From Thermoleophilia bacterium (lineage in GTDB: Bacteria > Actinomycetota > Thermoleophilia > Gaiellales > SKUG01), in contig JAGQUL010000116.1 in the NCBI GenBank assembly GCA_020438525.1, forward strand, positions 290 to 13,461: a stretch of 13,172 bases of DNA. The letters are read 5' to 3'. Below are positions 6,657 to 12,584 of this stretch, in pieces. A program made the position numbers and the translations under genes. Within the stretch, counting starts at the first letter, position 1. Each line of letters begins with the position of its first letter. The notes below the pieces were generated by a model, which saw nothing but the letters and a program-made list of their open reading frames with translations, was not told the DNA's origin and made no database searches.

Positions 6657-6944
6657 TTACTGATCCCGCGAGTTCTGGACGAAGCCCGTCGCGATCATCG
6701 ACGGAAGCCCGATGAATCCCAGAGCGCCGAGCATGGCGTCGGGTCGAGTCGCCGGTGAGCGCAGGAGCAGCGCGCCGATGCCGGCGGTCGTTGCCAGGCC
6801 GAACCCTGCGACGATCCCGGCGGTGCGCCTGAGCGACGGATCATCGTTGGTGAGCGCAACCACTCCGCCGCCGAGGGTGGCCATTCCGAGCACGCCGCCG
6901 GCTCCGATTGCAAGCGCTTCGCGCATACCTGCTGAGATCTGCAT
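6657..6944 (-). CDS. Small membrane protein of unknown function
   Basis: This 95-residue protein has three predicted membrane helices at about 9-30, 42-62 and 70-88. The loops are short: a charged NDDPSLRR (33-40) and RSPATRPD (62-69). The C-terminus is NSRDQ. I do not recognise a family. The ATG at 6944 is chosen because AGGGGA lies 7 bases upstream. The frame extends to 7019, but the added 25 residues are charged and have no ribosome site. The stop is 13 bases before the MFS exporter start on the same strand, so the two probably form a pair. Whether it assists the exporter is unknown. Confidence 0.7.
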   Translation of the reverse strand: MQISAGMREALAIGAGGVLGMATLGGGVVALTNDDPSLRRTAGIVAGFGLATTAGIGALLLRSPATRPDAMLGALGFIGLPSMIATGFVQNSRDQ

Positions 6945-7032
6945 GGCTTCGTCCCCTGTGGCTCCGCTCCCTGCCTGCTTGTCGAGCTTCGCGCGCGTAC
7001 GGTTGCAGCGCAGCGTCACCAGCCGAGCATGG

Positions 7033-7045
7033 GGGCGAGGCGCCC
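7033..7045. terminator. Short hairpin after ettA (weak terminator candidate)
   Basis: GGGCG (7033-7037), AGG, CGCCC (7041-7045) form a perfect 5-bp stem with a 3-base loop, 4 bases past the ettA stop. There is no T-run on the minus strand. The rest of the 105-bp gap between ettA and the small membrane gene (6945-7049) shows no clear promoter. Confidence 0.25.
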
Positions 7046-7049
7046 GAGG

Positions 7050-8723
7050 CTAGCCCTGCACCAGCTTGCGGTACTTGATGCGGGTGGGCTCGAGCGCGTC
7101 GGGACCCTTGCGACGCTTGAGGTCCTCGGCGTACTGCTCGAAGTTGCCCTCGAACCACACGACCTCGCTGTCGCCCTCGAACGCCAGGATGTGCGTCGCG
7201 AGGCGGTCGAGGAACCACCGGTCATGGCTCACCACCACCGCACAGCCAGGGAAGTGCTCGATGCCTTCCTCGAGCGAGCGCAGCGTGTCGACGTCGAGGT
7301 CGTTCGTCGGCTCGTCGAGCAGCAGGACGTTGCAGCCTTCCTTGATCAGCTTCGCCATGTGCACGCGGTTGCGCTGACCGCCGGAGAGGTCACCCACGCG
7401 CTGCTGCTGGTCGGAGCCCTTGAAGTTGAACTTGCCGACGTACGCGCGGCTCGAGATCTCCTTGCCGACCATCTCGATCATGTCGTGGCCGCCGGAGATC
7501 TCCTCCCACACGGTCTTCGACGGGTCGAGCGCGTCGCGTGACTGGTCGACGTAGCCCAGGTCGACGGTGTCGCCGATCGTGATCGTGCCGCTGTCGGGCT
7601 GCTCCTGCCCCACCAGCAGCCGCATCATCGTCGACTTGCCGGCGCCGTTCGGGCCGATCACGCCCACGATCCCGCCGCGCGGCAGCGTGAACGACAGGTC
7701 CTCGAAGAGCAGCTTGTCGCCGTACGCCTTGGTGACCTTGTCGAACGTCACCACCTCGTCGCCGAGCCGCTTGCTCATCGGGATCTGGATGATCGATCCG
7801 CCCACGTCGGCGGTCTTCTGCTCGGCCACCATCTGCTCGTAGTTGGCGATGCGTGCCTTGCTCTTGGACTGGCGCGCCTTGGGCGACATCTTGATCCACT
7901 CGAACTCGCGCTCGAGCGTCTTCTGGCGCGACTGGTCGGCCTTCTCCTCGAGGCGCATGCGCTCGGCCTTCTGCTCGAGCCAGCCGGTGTAGTTGCCCTT
8001 CCACGGGTAGTACTTCTGCCGATCCAGCTCGAGGATCCAGTCCGCGACGTTGTCGAGGAAGTAGCGATCATGGGTGATCGCGATCACGGTGCCGGGGTAC
8101 TTCGCCAGATGCTGCTCGAGCCACAGCACGCTCTCGGCATCGAGGTGGTTCGTGGGCTCGTCGAGCAGCAGCATGTCGGGCGCGCTCAGCAGCAGCCGCG
8201 CCAGCGCGATGCGGCGCCGCTCGCCGCCGGAGAGGTTCGTCACCGGCAGGTCGCCGTCGGGCACGCGCAGCGCGTTCATCGCCACGTCGATCGCGGTGTC
8301 GAGGTTCCAGCCGTCGCCGTGGTCGATGAACTGCTGCAGCTCCGCCTGCTCGGCAAGCAGCGCATCGAAGTCGGCATCCGGATCGGCCATCGCCATCGAC
8401 ACTTCGTTGAAGCGCGCCAGCGCGTCGCGCATCGGCGCCAGGCCGTCCTCGACGTTCTCGCGCACGGTCTTCGACTCGTCGAGCTGCGGCTCCTGCTCGA
8501 GCAGGCCGACGGTGAAGCCCTGGGTGAGCTTGGCATCGCCGGTGAACTCGTCGTCCAGGCCGGCCATGATGCGCAGCAACGACGACTTGCCCGACCCGTT
8601 CGGGCCGATCACGCCGATCTTGGCCCCCGGGTAGAACGACAGGGAGATGTTCTCGAGCACCGTGCGGTCGGGCGGGTAGTGCCGGGCGAGCTTGTAGCAC
8701 GTGTAGATGAACTCGTGAGCCAT
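7050..8723 (-). CDS. ettA: Energy-dependent translational throttle protein EttA (ABC-F)
   Basis: This 557-residue protein has two ABC ATPase domains and no membrane part. It shows Walker A motifs GPNGSGKS (40-47) and GPNGAGKS (357-364), signatures LSGGE (164-168) and LSGGQ (446-450), and Walker B/catalytic Glu pairs DE188-189 (DEPTNHLD) and DE470-471 (DEPTNDLD). The arm insert lies at about 95-139. A charged linker (about 245-310) with KMSPKARQSKSKARIANYE is typical of EttA. The length and Glu positions match E. coli EttA within one residue. EttA binds the ribosomal E site and tunes entry of the 70S initiation complex into elongation according to ATP/ADP. AGGAGG lies 4 bases before the ATG at 8723, a slightly short spacing. 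The EamA transporter gene ends 41 bases upstream on the same strand, so read-through is plausible. Confidence 0.96.
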   Translation of the reverse strand: MAHEFIYTCYKLARHYPPDRTVLENISLSFYPGAKIGVIGPNGSGKSSLLRIMAGLDDEFTGDAKLTQGFTVGLLEQEPQLDESKTVRENVEDGLAPMRDALARFNEVSMAMADPDADFDALLAEQAELQQFIDHGDGWNLDTAIDVAMNALRVPDGDLPVTNLSGGERRRIALARLLLSAPDMLLLDEPTNHLDAESVLWLEQHLAKYPGTVIAITHDRYFLDNVADWILELDRQKYYPWKGNYTGWLEQKAERMRLEEKADQSRQKTLEREFEWIKMSPKARQSKSKARIANYEQMVAEQKTADVGGSIIQIPMSKRLGDEVVTFDKVTKAYGDKLLFEDLSFTLPRGGIVGVIGPNGAGKSTMMRLLVGQEQPDSGTITIGDTVDLGYVDQSRDALDPSKTVWEEISGGHDMIEMVGKEISSRAYVGKFNFKGSDQQQRVGDLSGGQRNRVHMAKLIKEGCNVLLLDEPTNDLDVDTLRSLEEGIEHFPGCAVVVSHDRWFLDRLATHILAFEGDSEVVWFEGNFEQYAEDLKRRKGPDALEPTRIKYRKLVQG

Positions 8724-8764
8724 GGATCCTCCTGGGTTCCGCCCGAGGCTAACGGCGGGTCAGG

Positions 8765-9688
8765 TCAGGCGGCCGGGGCGACCGGCGGCAGGCCGGTGAC
8801 GACCCGTTGCTCACGGGCGTCGAGCAGCGCCTTGCCCACGACGGCGACGAGGATCAGCGAGCCACCGATCAGCGTGGAGGTCGCCGGCCGCTCCGCCAGC
8901 ACGAGGAACGCCCAGATCGGCACCAGCACCATCTCGGTCTGGGCGAACACGGTCATCGCGGCAGCGGGAACGGAGCGCGACGCACTGTTGTACAGCAGCG
9001 TGCCGCCGACGATGAACAGGCCGCCGTGCACGAGCGCGAGCGTCACGTCGAGCGCCGGAGGTGCGAGGGGCCTGCCGTTCGCGAGCGTGACCGCGCCGCA
9101 GATCCCGATCATGATGACCGCGTAGCCCGGCAGCACCGGCGCCCAGTCGCGCCCCGGCGCGGACCGCACGATCGCGGTGTAACAGGCGAATCCCACAGCC
9201 GCGGCCAGCGCCGCCACATCACCCATCAGGTCGCCGACCTCGAGGTCGCCTGCGACCATGATCGCGAGCCCGGCGAACGCCAACCCGATCGCGAACCCGG
9301 TGCGCCGGTTGAGCCGCTCGTCGAGGAACAGGCGCGCCACCACCACGCCGAACAACGGCGTCGTCGAACCGAGGAACGCCGCATTCGCGGCGGTCGTCGT
9401 CTTCACCGCGTACACGAAGCCGATCGACGCGAGGAGCAGCATCAGGTTGGCGGCGATCATCCGGCGACCGCTCGTGAACGCCTCGACGACCCGGTGCGGC
9501 CGACGTTGGATCAGCGCCATCGACTCGACGACGACGATGATCCCGACCGAGCGCCAGATCAGGTACTGGAACGCATCGGACCCGTCGGCCAGCCGCGCCG
9601 TGACCGCCCCGAAGCTCCAGATCGCGCCCGCCGACAGTGCCATCAGCGAACCGATCGTCGCCGCGGTCGCCTTGCTGTTGTGCTCCAC
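8765..9688 (-). CDS. EamA/DMT-family transporter
   Basis: This 307-residue protein has about ten hydrophobic helices arranged as two EamA repeats (about 14-146 and 157-290). Each repeat has the family's acidic residue near its end: FLDERL (Glu124) and LAERP (Glu266). EamA proteins move amino acids, metabolites or drugs; the substrate is unknown here. The start is a GTG at 9688, supported by GGAGGGGA a few bases upstream. It lies 39 bases after the tetR stop on the same strand, so the regulator may control it together with its own gene. A stable hairpin sits just before the ribosome site. It is followed by ettA after 41 bases. Confidence 0.92.
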   Translation of the reverse strand: MEHNSKATAATIGSLMALSAGAIWSFGAVTARLADGSDAFQYLIWRSVGIIVVVESMALIQRRPHRVVEAFTSGRRMIAANLMLLLASIGFVYAVKTTTAANAAFLGSTTPLFGVVVARLFLDERLNRRTGFAIGLAFAGLAIMVAGDLEVGDLMGDVAALAAAVGFACYTAIVRSAPGRDWAPVLPGYAVIMIGICGAVTLANGRPLAPPALDVTLALVHGGLFIVGGTLLYNSASRSVPAAAMTVFAQTEMVLVPIWAFLVLAERPATSTLIGGSLILVAVVGKALLDAREQRVVTGLPPVAPAA

Positions 9689-9697
9689 CAGTCCCCT

Positions 9698-9724
9698 CCG
9701 CCGAGCGACGCTACCGTCGGGCGG
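9698..9724. other. Hairpin between tetR and the EamA gene, next to the ribosome site
   Basis: CGACG (9706-9710), loop CTAC, CGTCG (9715-9719) make an inner stem. CCGCC (9698-9702) and GGCGG (9720-9724) extend it, with a 3-base bulge on one side. On the minus strand the stem ends directly before AGGGGACTG and the GTG start of the transporter. There is no T-run, so a terminator is unlikely; control of access to the ribosome site or mRNA stability is possible. Confidence 0.4.
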
Positions 9725-9727
9725 CGG

Positions 9728-10372
9728 TCAGCCGATGGCCGGAACCGGAACCGGAACCCGGACCAGCTGCCGGAACCGGTCGACGCCGAGCCCGAGGCTC
9801 TCGCGGAGCGACTCGCGCAGCAGATCGCGGTAGCGCTCGGCGGGGTGCGACACGCCGAACAGGGTGTGCTGGATGGCCAGCCCGTCGCGCAGGGCCATCA
9901 GCCGCTCCGCTGCGGTCCCCGGCTCGCCGCACGCGAACTCGCGCGCGGCGTTGCCCTCCTCGATCAACTCGACGAGCACCGCGTACTCGTGCTCGTTGAG
10001 GTCGTCCATCACGTCGCGAATCGCCGGGTCGCGCCGCGTCTCGCCCCAGGTCTCGATCCACAACAACCACGATGCGTCGGGATGGTCGCGGGGGAGCGAC
10101 CCGGTCAGCACCCGCTCGAGGCGTGTGGTCGCGGTGCCCTCCGCGGCGGCGATCGACTCGCGCAGCCGCTTGTCGTCGGCGGACGCAGCGCGCAACGCCG
10201 CCGCGATCAGCTCGTTCTTCGACGAGAAGTGGTAGTGGACCAGTGCGGTGGAGACACCGGCGACGCGCGCGACGTCGGCGATGGTCATCTTCGTGTAACC
10301 CACGTCGATGATCATCCGGAGCACGGCATCGAGGATGGTGGCCTTGCGCTCGTCGGCGGTCGGTCGCGGCAC
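9728..10372 (-). CDS. TetR-family transcriptional regulator (BetI-like C-terminal domain)
   Basis: This 214-residue protein has a clear TetR DNA-binding domain: helix 1 at about 8-24, then the helix-turn-helix with MTIADVARVAGVSTALVHYHF (29-49) and SSKNELIAAAL. The C-terminal ligand domain has the SWLLWIETWGETRRDP pattern (101-116) of BetI-type regulators. The ligand is unknown. It is divergent from the hydratase-like gene, with 40 bp between starts and a perfect palindrome in the gap, so it probably represses both itself and that gene. The start is a GTG at 10372 with no good ribosome site. TACGCT lies 6 bases upstream, which suggests a leaderless mRNA. The C-terminus ends in a VPVPVP run encoded by a hexamer repeat. 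Confidence 0.92.
   Translation of the reverse strand: MPRPTADERKATILDAVLRMIIDVGYTKMTIADVARVAGVSTALVHYHFSSKNELIAAALRAASADDKRLRESIAAAEGTATTRLERVLTGSLPRDHPDASWLLWIETWGETRRDPAIRDVMDDLNEHEYAVLVELIEEGNAAREFACGEPGTAAERLMALRDGLAIQHTLFGVSHPAERYRDLLRESLRESLGLGVDRFRQLVRVPVPVPAIG
9739..9756. repeat. Three tandem CCGGAA hexamers inside the tetR 3' end
   Basis: Three exact CCGGAA copies (9739-9744, 9745-9750, 9751-9756) are followed by a related CCCGGA. On the minus strand they encode the Val-Pro repeats near the regulator C-terminus. The unit is a multiple of three, so copy changes would lengthen or shorten the tail without a frameshift. Confidence 0.7.
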
Positions 10373-10384
10373 CGTTCCAGCGTA
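10373..10384 (-). promoter_or_regulatory. -10-like box abutting the tetR start
   Basis: On the minus strand TACGCT (10384-10379) is followed by 6 bases (GGAACG) and the GTG at 10372. Transcription would begin at or next to the start codon. I see no recognisable -35. Its upstream end touches the palindrome at 10384-10396. Confidence 0.35.
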
Positions 10385-10396
10385 GTCGTGACGACT
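10384..10396. promoter_or_regulatory. Probable TetR operator (13-bp perfect palindrome)
   Basis: AGTCGT, a central G, and ACGACT form a perfect 6-bp inverted repeat about 20 bases from each of the two divergent starts. It lies between the two -10-like boxes (10379-10384 minus, 10400-10405 plus), where a bound regulator would block both promoters. TetR proteins usually bind such short palindromes beside their own gene. Symmetry and position are seen; binding is inferred. Confidence 0.6.
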
Positions 10397-10399
10397 CCA

Positions 10400-10412
10400 T
10401 AGCCTCCGTGAT
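10400..10412 (+). promoter_or_regulatory. -10-like box abutting the hydratase-like start
   Basis: TAGCCT (10400-10405) lies 7 bases before the GTG at 10413. There is no purine-rich ribosome site in the gap, so a leaderless or near-leaderless message is likely. A TTCCAG at 10375-10380 is a poor -35 with a 19-base spacer. Confidence 0.35.
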
Positions 10413-11216
10413 GTGATGACCCGAGCCCTCGACGGCGGCGCCGTCCTCGCCGCCGCCGACTTCCTCGCCCATCTGCGCCGTCACCCGCAGATCGTCGACG
10501 ACATCCCCGAACCGTTCCGTCCCGCCACCCTCGACGACGGGTACCGCGTCCAGGCGGCACTGATCGACCGACTGCTCCCGCCGGGCAGCCGGTGCGTCGG
10601 CTTCAAGGTGGCCTGCACCAATCGGATCGCCCAGCAGGCGCTCGCGATCGACCGCCCGCTCTTCGGGCGGCTCCTCGCCCACGCCGTCCACGGCGACGGC
10701 GCCGTGCTCACCGCCGCCGACTTCACCCATCGTGTGATCGAGTCGGAGTTCGCGTTCCGCATCGGCCGCGACGTGCCGCGGCGACCCGACGGTCACAGCG
10801 TCGACACCGTCGCCGACTGCATCGACGCCGTCGTCCCCGCGATCGAAATCGTCGATCACCGGTTCGTCTCGTGGACCGTCGGCGCGCCGCAGGTGGCGGC
10901 CGACAACGCGATCCACGGCTGCTGGGTGCGTGGCCGAGCCCTCACCGACTGGCGCGACCTCGATCTCGCCGGGGCGGCCGTGCGCGTGTGCCGCAACGGC
11001 GCGCTCACGAGCACCGGCTCCGGTTCCGCCGTGCTCGGTCACCCGCTCGAGGTGATGCGCTTCCTCGCCGACGAGCTCCCGCGCTTCGGGCTCGACCTCC
11101 GTGCCGGCGACCTCGTCACGACGGGTGTGACGACCGACGTGTTCGAGGCGGATGCAGGTGACTCGCTCGTCGCCGAGTTCGACGGTGTCGGCACCGTCGC
11201 CGTGAACTTCGTCTGA
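10413..11216 (+). CDS. 2-keto-4-pentenoate hydratase-like enzyme (MhpD type, FAH fold)
   Basis: This protein has 267 residues from GTG 10413, or 266 from the next codon, ATG 10416; the sequence does not decide between them. In ATG numbering, GFKVACTN (62-69) matches the MhpD GxK region, and IESEFAFRIGRD (108-119) with AIEIVDHR (142-149) supply Glu109, Glu111 and Glu144 at the places of the metal-binding Glu106, Glu108 and Glu139 of E. coli MhpD. Family members hydrate 2-hydroxypenta-2,4-dienoate in meta-cleavage pathways, or decarboxylate 4-oxalocrotonate with the same fold. No ring-cleavage dioxygenase, aldolase or dehydrogenase is next to it, so the true substrate may be another 2-oxo acid. 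It is divergent from tetR across a shared palindrome and is probably controlled by it. Confidence 0.87.
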   Translation: MMTRALDGGAVLAAADFLAHLRRHPQIVDDIPEPFRPATLDDGYRVQAALIDRLLPPGSRCVGFKVACTNRIAQQALAIDRPLFGRLLAHAVHGDGAVLTAADFTHRVIESEFAFRIGRDVPRRPDGHSVDTVADCIDAVVPAIEIVDHRFVSWTVGAPQVAADNAIHGCWVRGRALTDWRDLDLAGAAVRVCRNGALTSTGSGSAVLGHPLEVMRFLADELPRFGLDLRAGDLVTTGVTTDVFEADAGDSLVAEFDGVGTVAVNFV

Positions 11217-11224
11217 CCGCTCGT

Positions 11225-11280
11225 CCGATCGACCCGATCGACCCGATCGACCCGATCGACCCGATCGACCCGATCGACCC
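11225..11280. repeat. 9-bp tandem repeat (CCGATCGAC)n, six perfect copies
   Basis: Six exact CCGATCGAC units occupy 11225-11278, followed by a partial CC, starting 9 bases after the hydratase stop. Each unit holds the palindrome CGATCG. The 9-base phase continues in degraded form to about 11305: CCGGTCCGT, GCGGTCGGT and ACGGTCGCA align to the unit. This array fills about half of the 117-bp gap before the aminotransferase. It has no start codon or ribosome site of its own. Confidence 0.95.
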
Positions 11281-11321
11281 GGTCCGTGCGGTCGGTACGG
11301 TCGCACCCGCCGGTGCGCTGC

Positions 11322-11333
11322 CAGACTCGACGC
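11322..11333 (+). promoter_or_regulatory. -10-like box abutting the aminotransferase start
   Basis: CAGACT (11322-11327) is followed by 6 bases and the GTG at 11334, the same spacing as CAGATT before the E1 alpha gene. No ribosome site and no clear -35 are visible; the expected -35 zone is in the decayed tandem repeats. Confidence 0.3.
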
Positions 11334-12527
11334 GTGACCGTCTCGCTCGCTGCCGGACCCTCGATCGCCGCCATCCCAGGTCCGTCCGTCGTCCCCCAAC
11401 GCGTCCTCGAGGCGATGGCGCGCCCGATGCCCGACATCTACGCCGGCGATCTGCTGGGCGCCACCGACGAGCTGTTCGACGCCCTTCCCGCCATCGCCCG
11501 TACCCGACAGCGCGGGTTCGTCGCGATCGGGAACGGTCATGCCGCGTGGGAGATGTCGCTCACCAACACGCTGTCGCGGGGCGACCGCGTCCTCGTCCTG
11601 GAGTGCGGACGGTTCGCCCAGGTGTGGGGCGAGATGGCGACGTTCAACGGGCTCGAGGTCGAGCTGATCACCGCGCCGTTCGGGCGCGCCGTCAGCCCCG
11701 AGATCGTCGCCGAGCGGATCGCGGCCGACTCCGGTCGCGACATCAAGGCGGTGCTGCTCGCGCACGTCGACACCGGCTCGTCGATCCGCAACGACGTGCC
11801 GGCGATGCGCCGGGTGCTCGACGACGCCGACCACCCGGCGCTGCTGATGGTCGACTGCATCGCCTCGCTCGGGTGCGAGCGGTACGAGATGGACGGGTGG
11901 GGCGTCGACATCACCGTCGGTGCGTCGCAGAAGGGTCTCATGACGCCGCCGGGGCTCGGGCTCGTCTGGGCGAGCGAGCGAGCGATGGCGGCACACCGCA
12001 CGGCCGACCTGCGCACCCGCTATTGGGACTGGACCCAGCGTGCGCTCGACGGGCCGCACTACCTCCGCTTCTGCGGCACACCACCGGTCGCCCACGTCTT
12101 CGGGCTCGTGGAGGCGCTGCGGATGATCGCCGACGAGGGCATCGAGGCACGGTGGGCACGCCACCGCGCGCTCGCCGACGCGGTCCGCGCTGCCGTCGAC
12201 ACGTGGTCGACACCCGGCGGCCTGTCGCTGTACGCGGACGAGCCGGCCGAACGCGGCGACCCGGTCACGGCGATCCGTGGCGGCGACATCGACGTCGCCC
12301 GCCTCGCCGCGATCTGCCGCGACGACTGCGGCGTCACCCTGGGCGTCGGCCTGGGTGACCTCGAGGGCCGCGGCTTCCGCATCGCGCACATGGGACACGT
12401 CAACGCGCCGATGGTGCTCGGCGTGCTCGGCACCGTCGAGGCGGCGCTCACGTCGATGGGGGTGCCCCTCGGCAGCTCGGGCGTCGCCTCCGCCGCCCGG
12501 GTGCTCGCCGGCGCGCTCGCTGCGTGA
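11334..12527 (+). CDS. Class V aminotransferase, serine/alanine-glyoxylate type
   Basis: This 397-residue PLP enzyme has the N-terminal IPGPSVVP motif (14-21), the cofactor loop GNGHAAWE (66-73), Asp174 in VDCIAS (pairs with the pyridine nitrogen), Lys200 in GASQKGLMTPPGLG (forms the Schiff base), and Arg349 in the FRIAHMGHVN block (348-357) that binds the substrate carboxylate. These match serine-glyoxylate and alanine-glyoxylate aminotransferases, which make glycine from glyoxylate. Family members can differ in substrate (for example pyruvate or 2-aminoethylphosphonate), so the exact reaction is open. The GTG at 11334 is chosen because it directly precedes the conserved N-terminus. An in-frame GTG at 11286 lies at the edge of the repeat array. 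The gene follows the hydratase-like gene on the same strand after 117 bp. Confidence 0.9.
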   Translation: MTVSLAAGPSIAAIPGPSVVPQRVLEAMARPMPDIYAGDLLGATDELFDALPAIARTRQRGFVAIGNGHAAWEMSLTNTLSRGDRVLVLECGRFAQVWGEMATFNGLEVELITAPFGRAVSPEIVAERIAADSGRDIKAVLLAHVDTGSSIRNDVPAMRRVLDDADHPALLMVDCIASLGCERYEMDGWGVDITVGASQKGLMTPPGLGLVWASERAMAAHRTADLRTRYWDWTQRALDGPHYLRFCGTPPVAHVFGLVEALRMIADEGIEARWARHRALADAVRAAVDTWSTPGGLSLYADEPAERGDPVTAIRGGDIDVARLAAICRDDCGVTLGVGLGDLEGRGFRIAHMGHVNAPMVLGVLGTVEAALTSMGVPLGSSGVASAARVLAGALAA

Positions 12528-12555
12528 CAACCGTCCCCCGGGCGCGCGGTTGACA
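12525..12555. other. Dyad across the aminotransferase stop and the E1 alpha -35 box
   Basis: CAACCG (12528-12533) and CGGTTG (12547-12552) are perfect 6-bp arms with a 13-base loop. The symmetry extends outward to nine positions per arm with one mismatch, reaching the TGA stop on one side and covering the TTGACA box on the other. There is no T-run. It could end the aminotransferase mRNA or be an operator for the downstream promoter. Confidence 0.4.
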
Positions 12556-12578
12556 CGGCGCCGGGGAGGGGACAGATT
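12550..12578 (+). promoter_or_regulatory. Promoter of the E1 alpha gene (leaderless type)
   Basis: A perfect TTGACA -35 (12550-12555), a 17-base spacer and CAGATT (12573-12578) lie upstream. Six more bases lead to the ATG at 12585, so the transcript would begin on the start codon. A purine stretch GGAGGGG (12565-12571) is 13 bases from the ATG, too far for a normal ribosome site and inside the spacer. Confidence 0.6.
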
Positions 12579-12584
12579 CGGGGT

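Noticed and set aside
6945..7019. Upstream extension of the small membrane protein to 7019
   Set aside because: The added 25 residues are charged and lie upstream of a good AGGGGA site that fits the ATG at 6944.
8739..8758. CCGCC/GGCGG hairpin between the EamA gene and ettA as a terminator
   Set aside because: It has only 5-bp arms with a 10-base loop and no T-run; such pairs are expected by chance in this base composition.
11225..11280. Tandem array as a CRISPR or as coding sequence (Asp-Arg-Val or Asp-Pro-Ile repeats)
   Set aside because: The units are contiguous 9-mers with no spacers, and no frame through them has a start with a ribosome site or a conserved neighbour.
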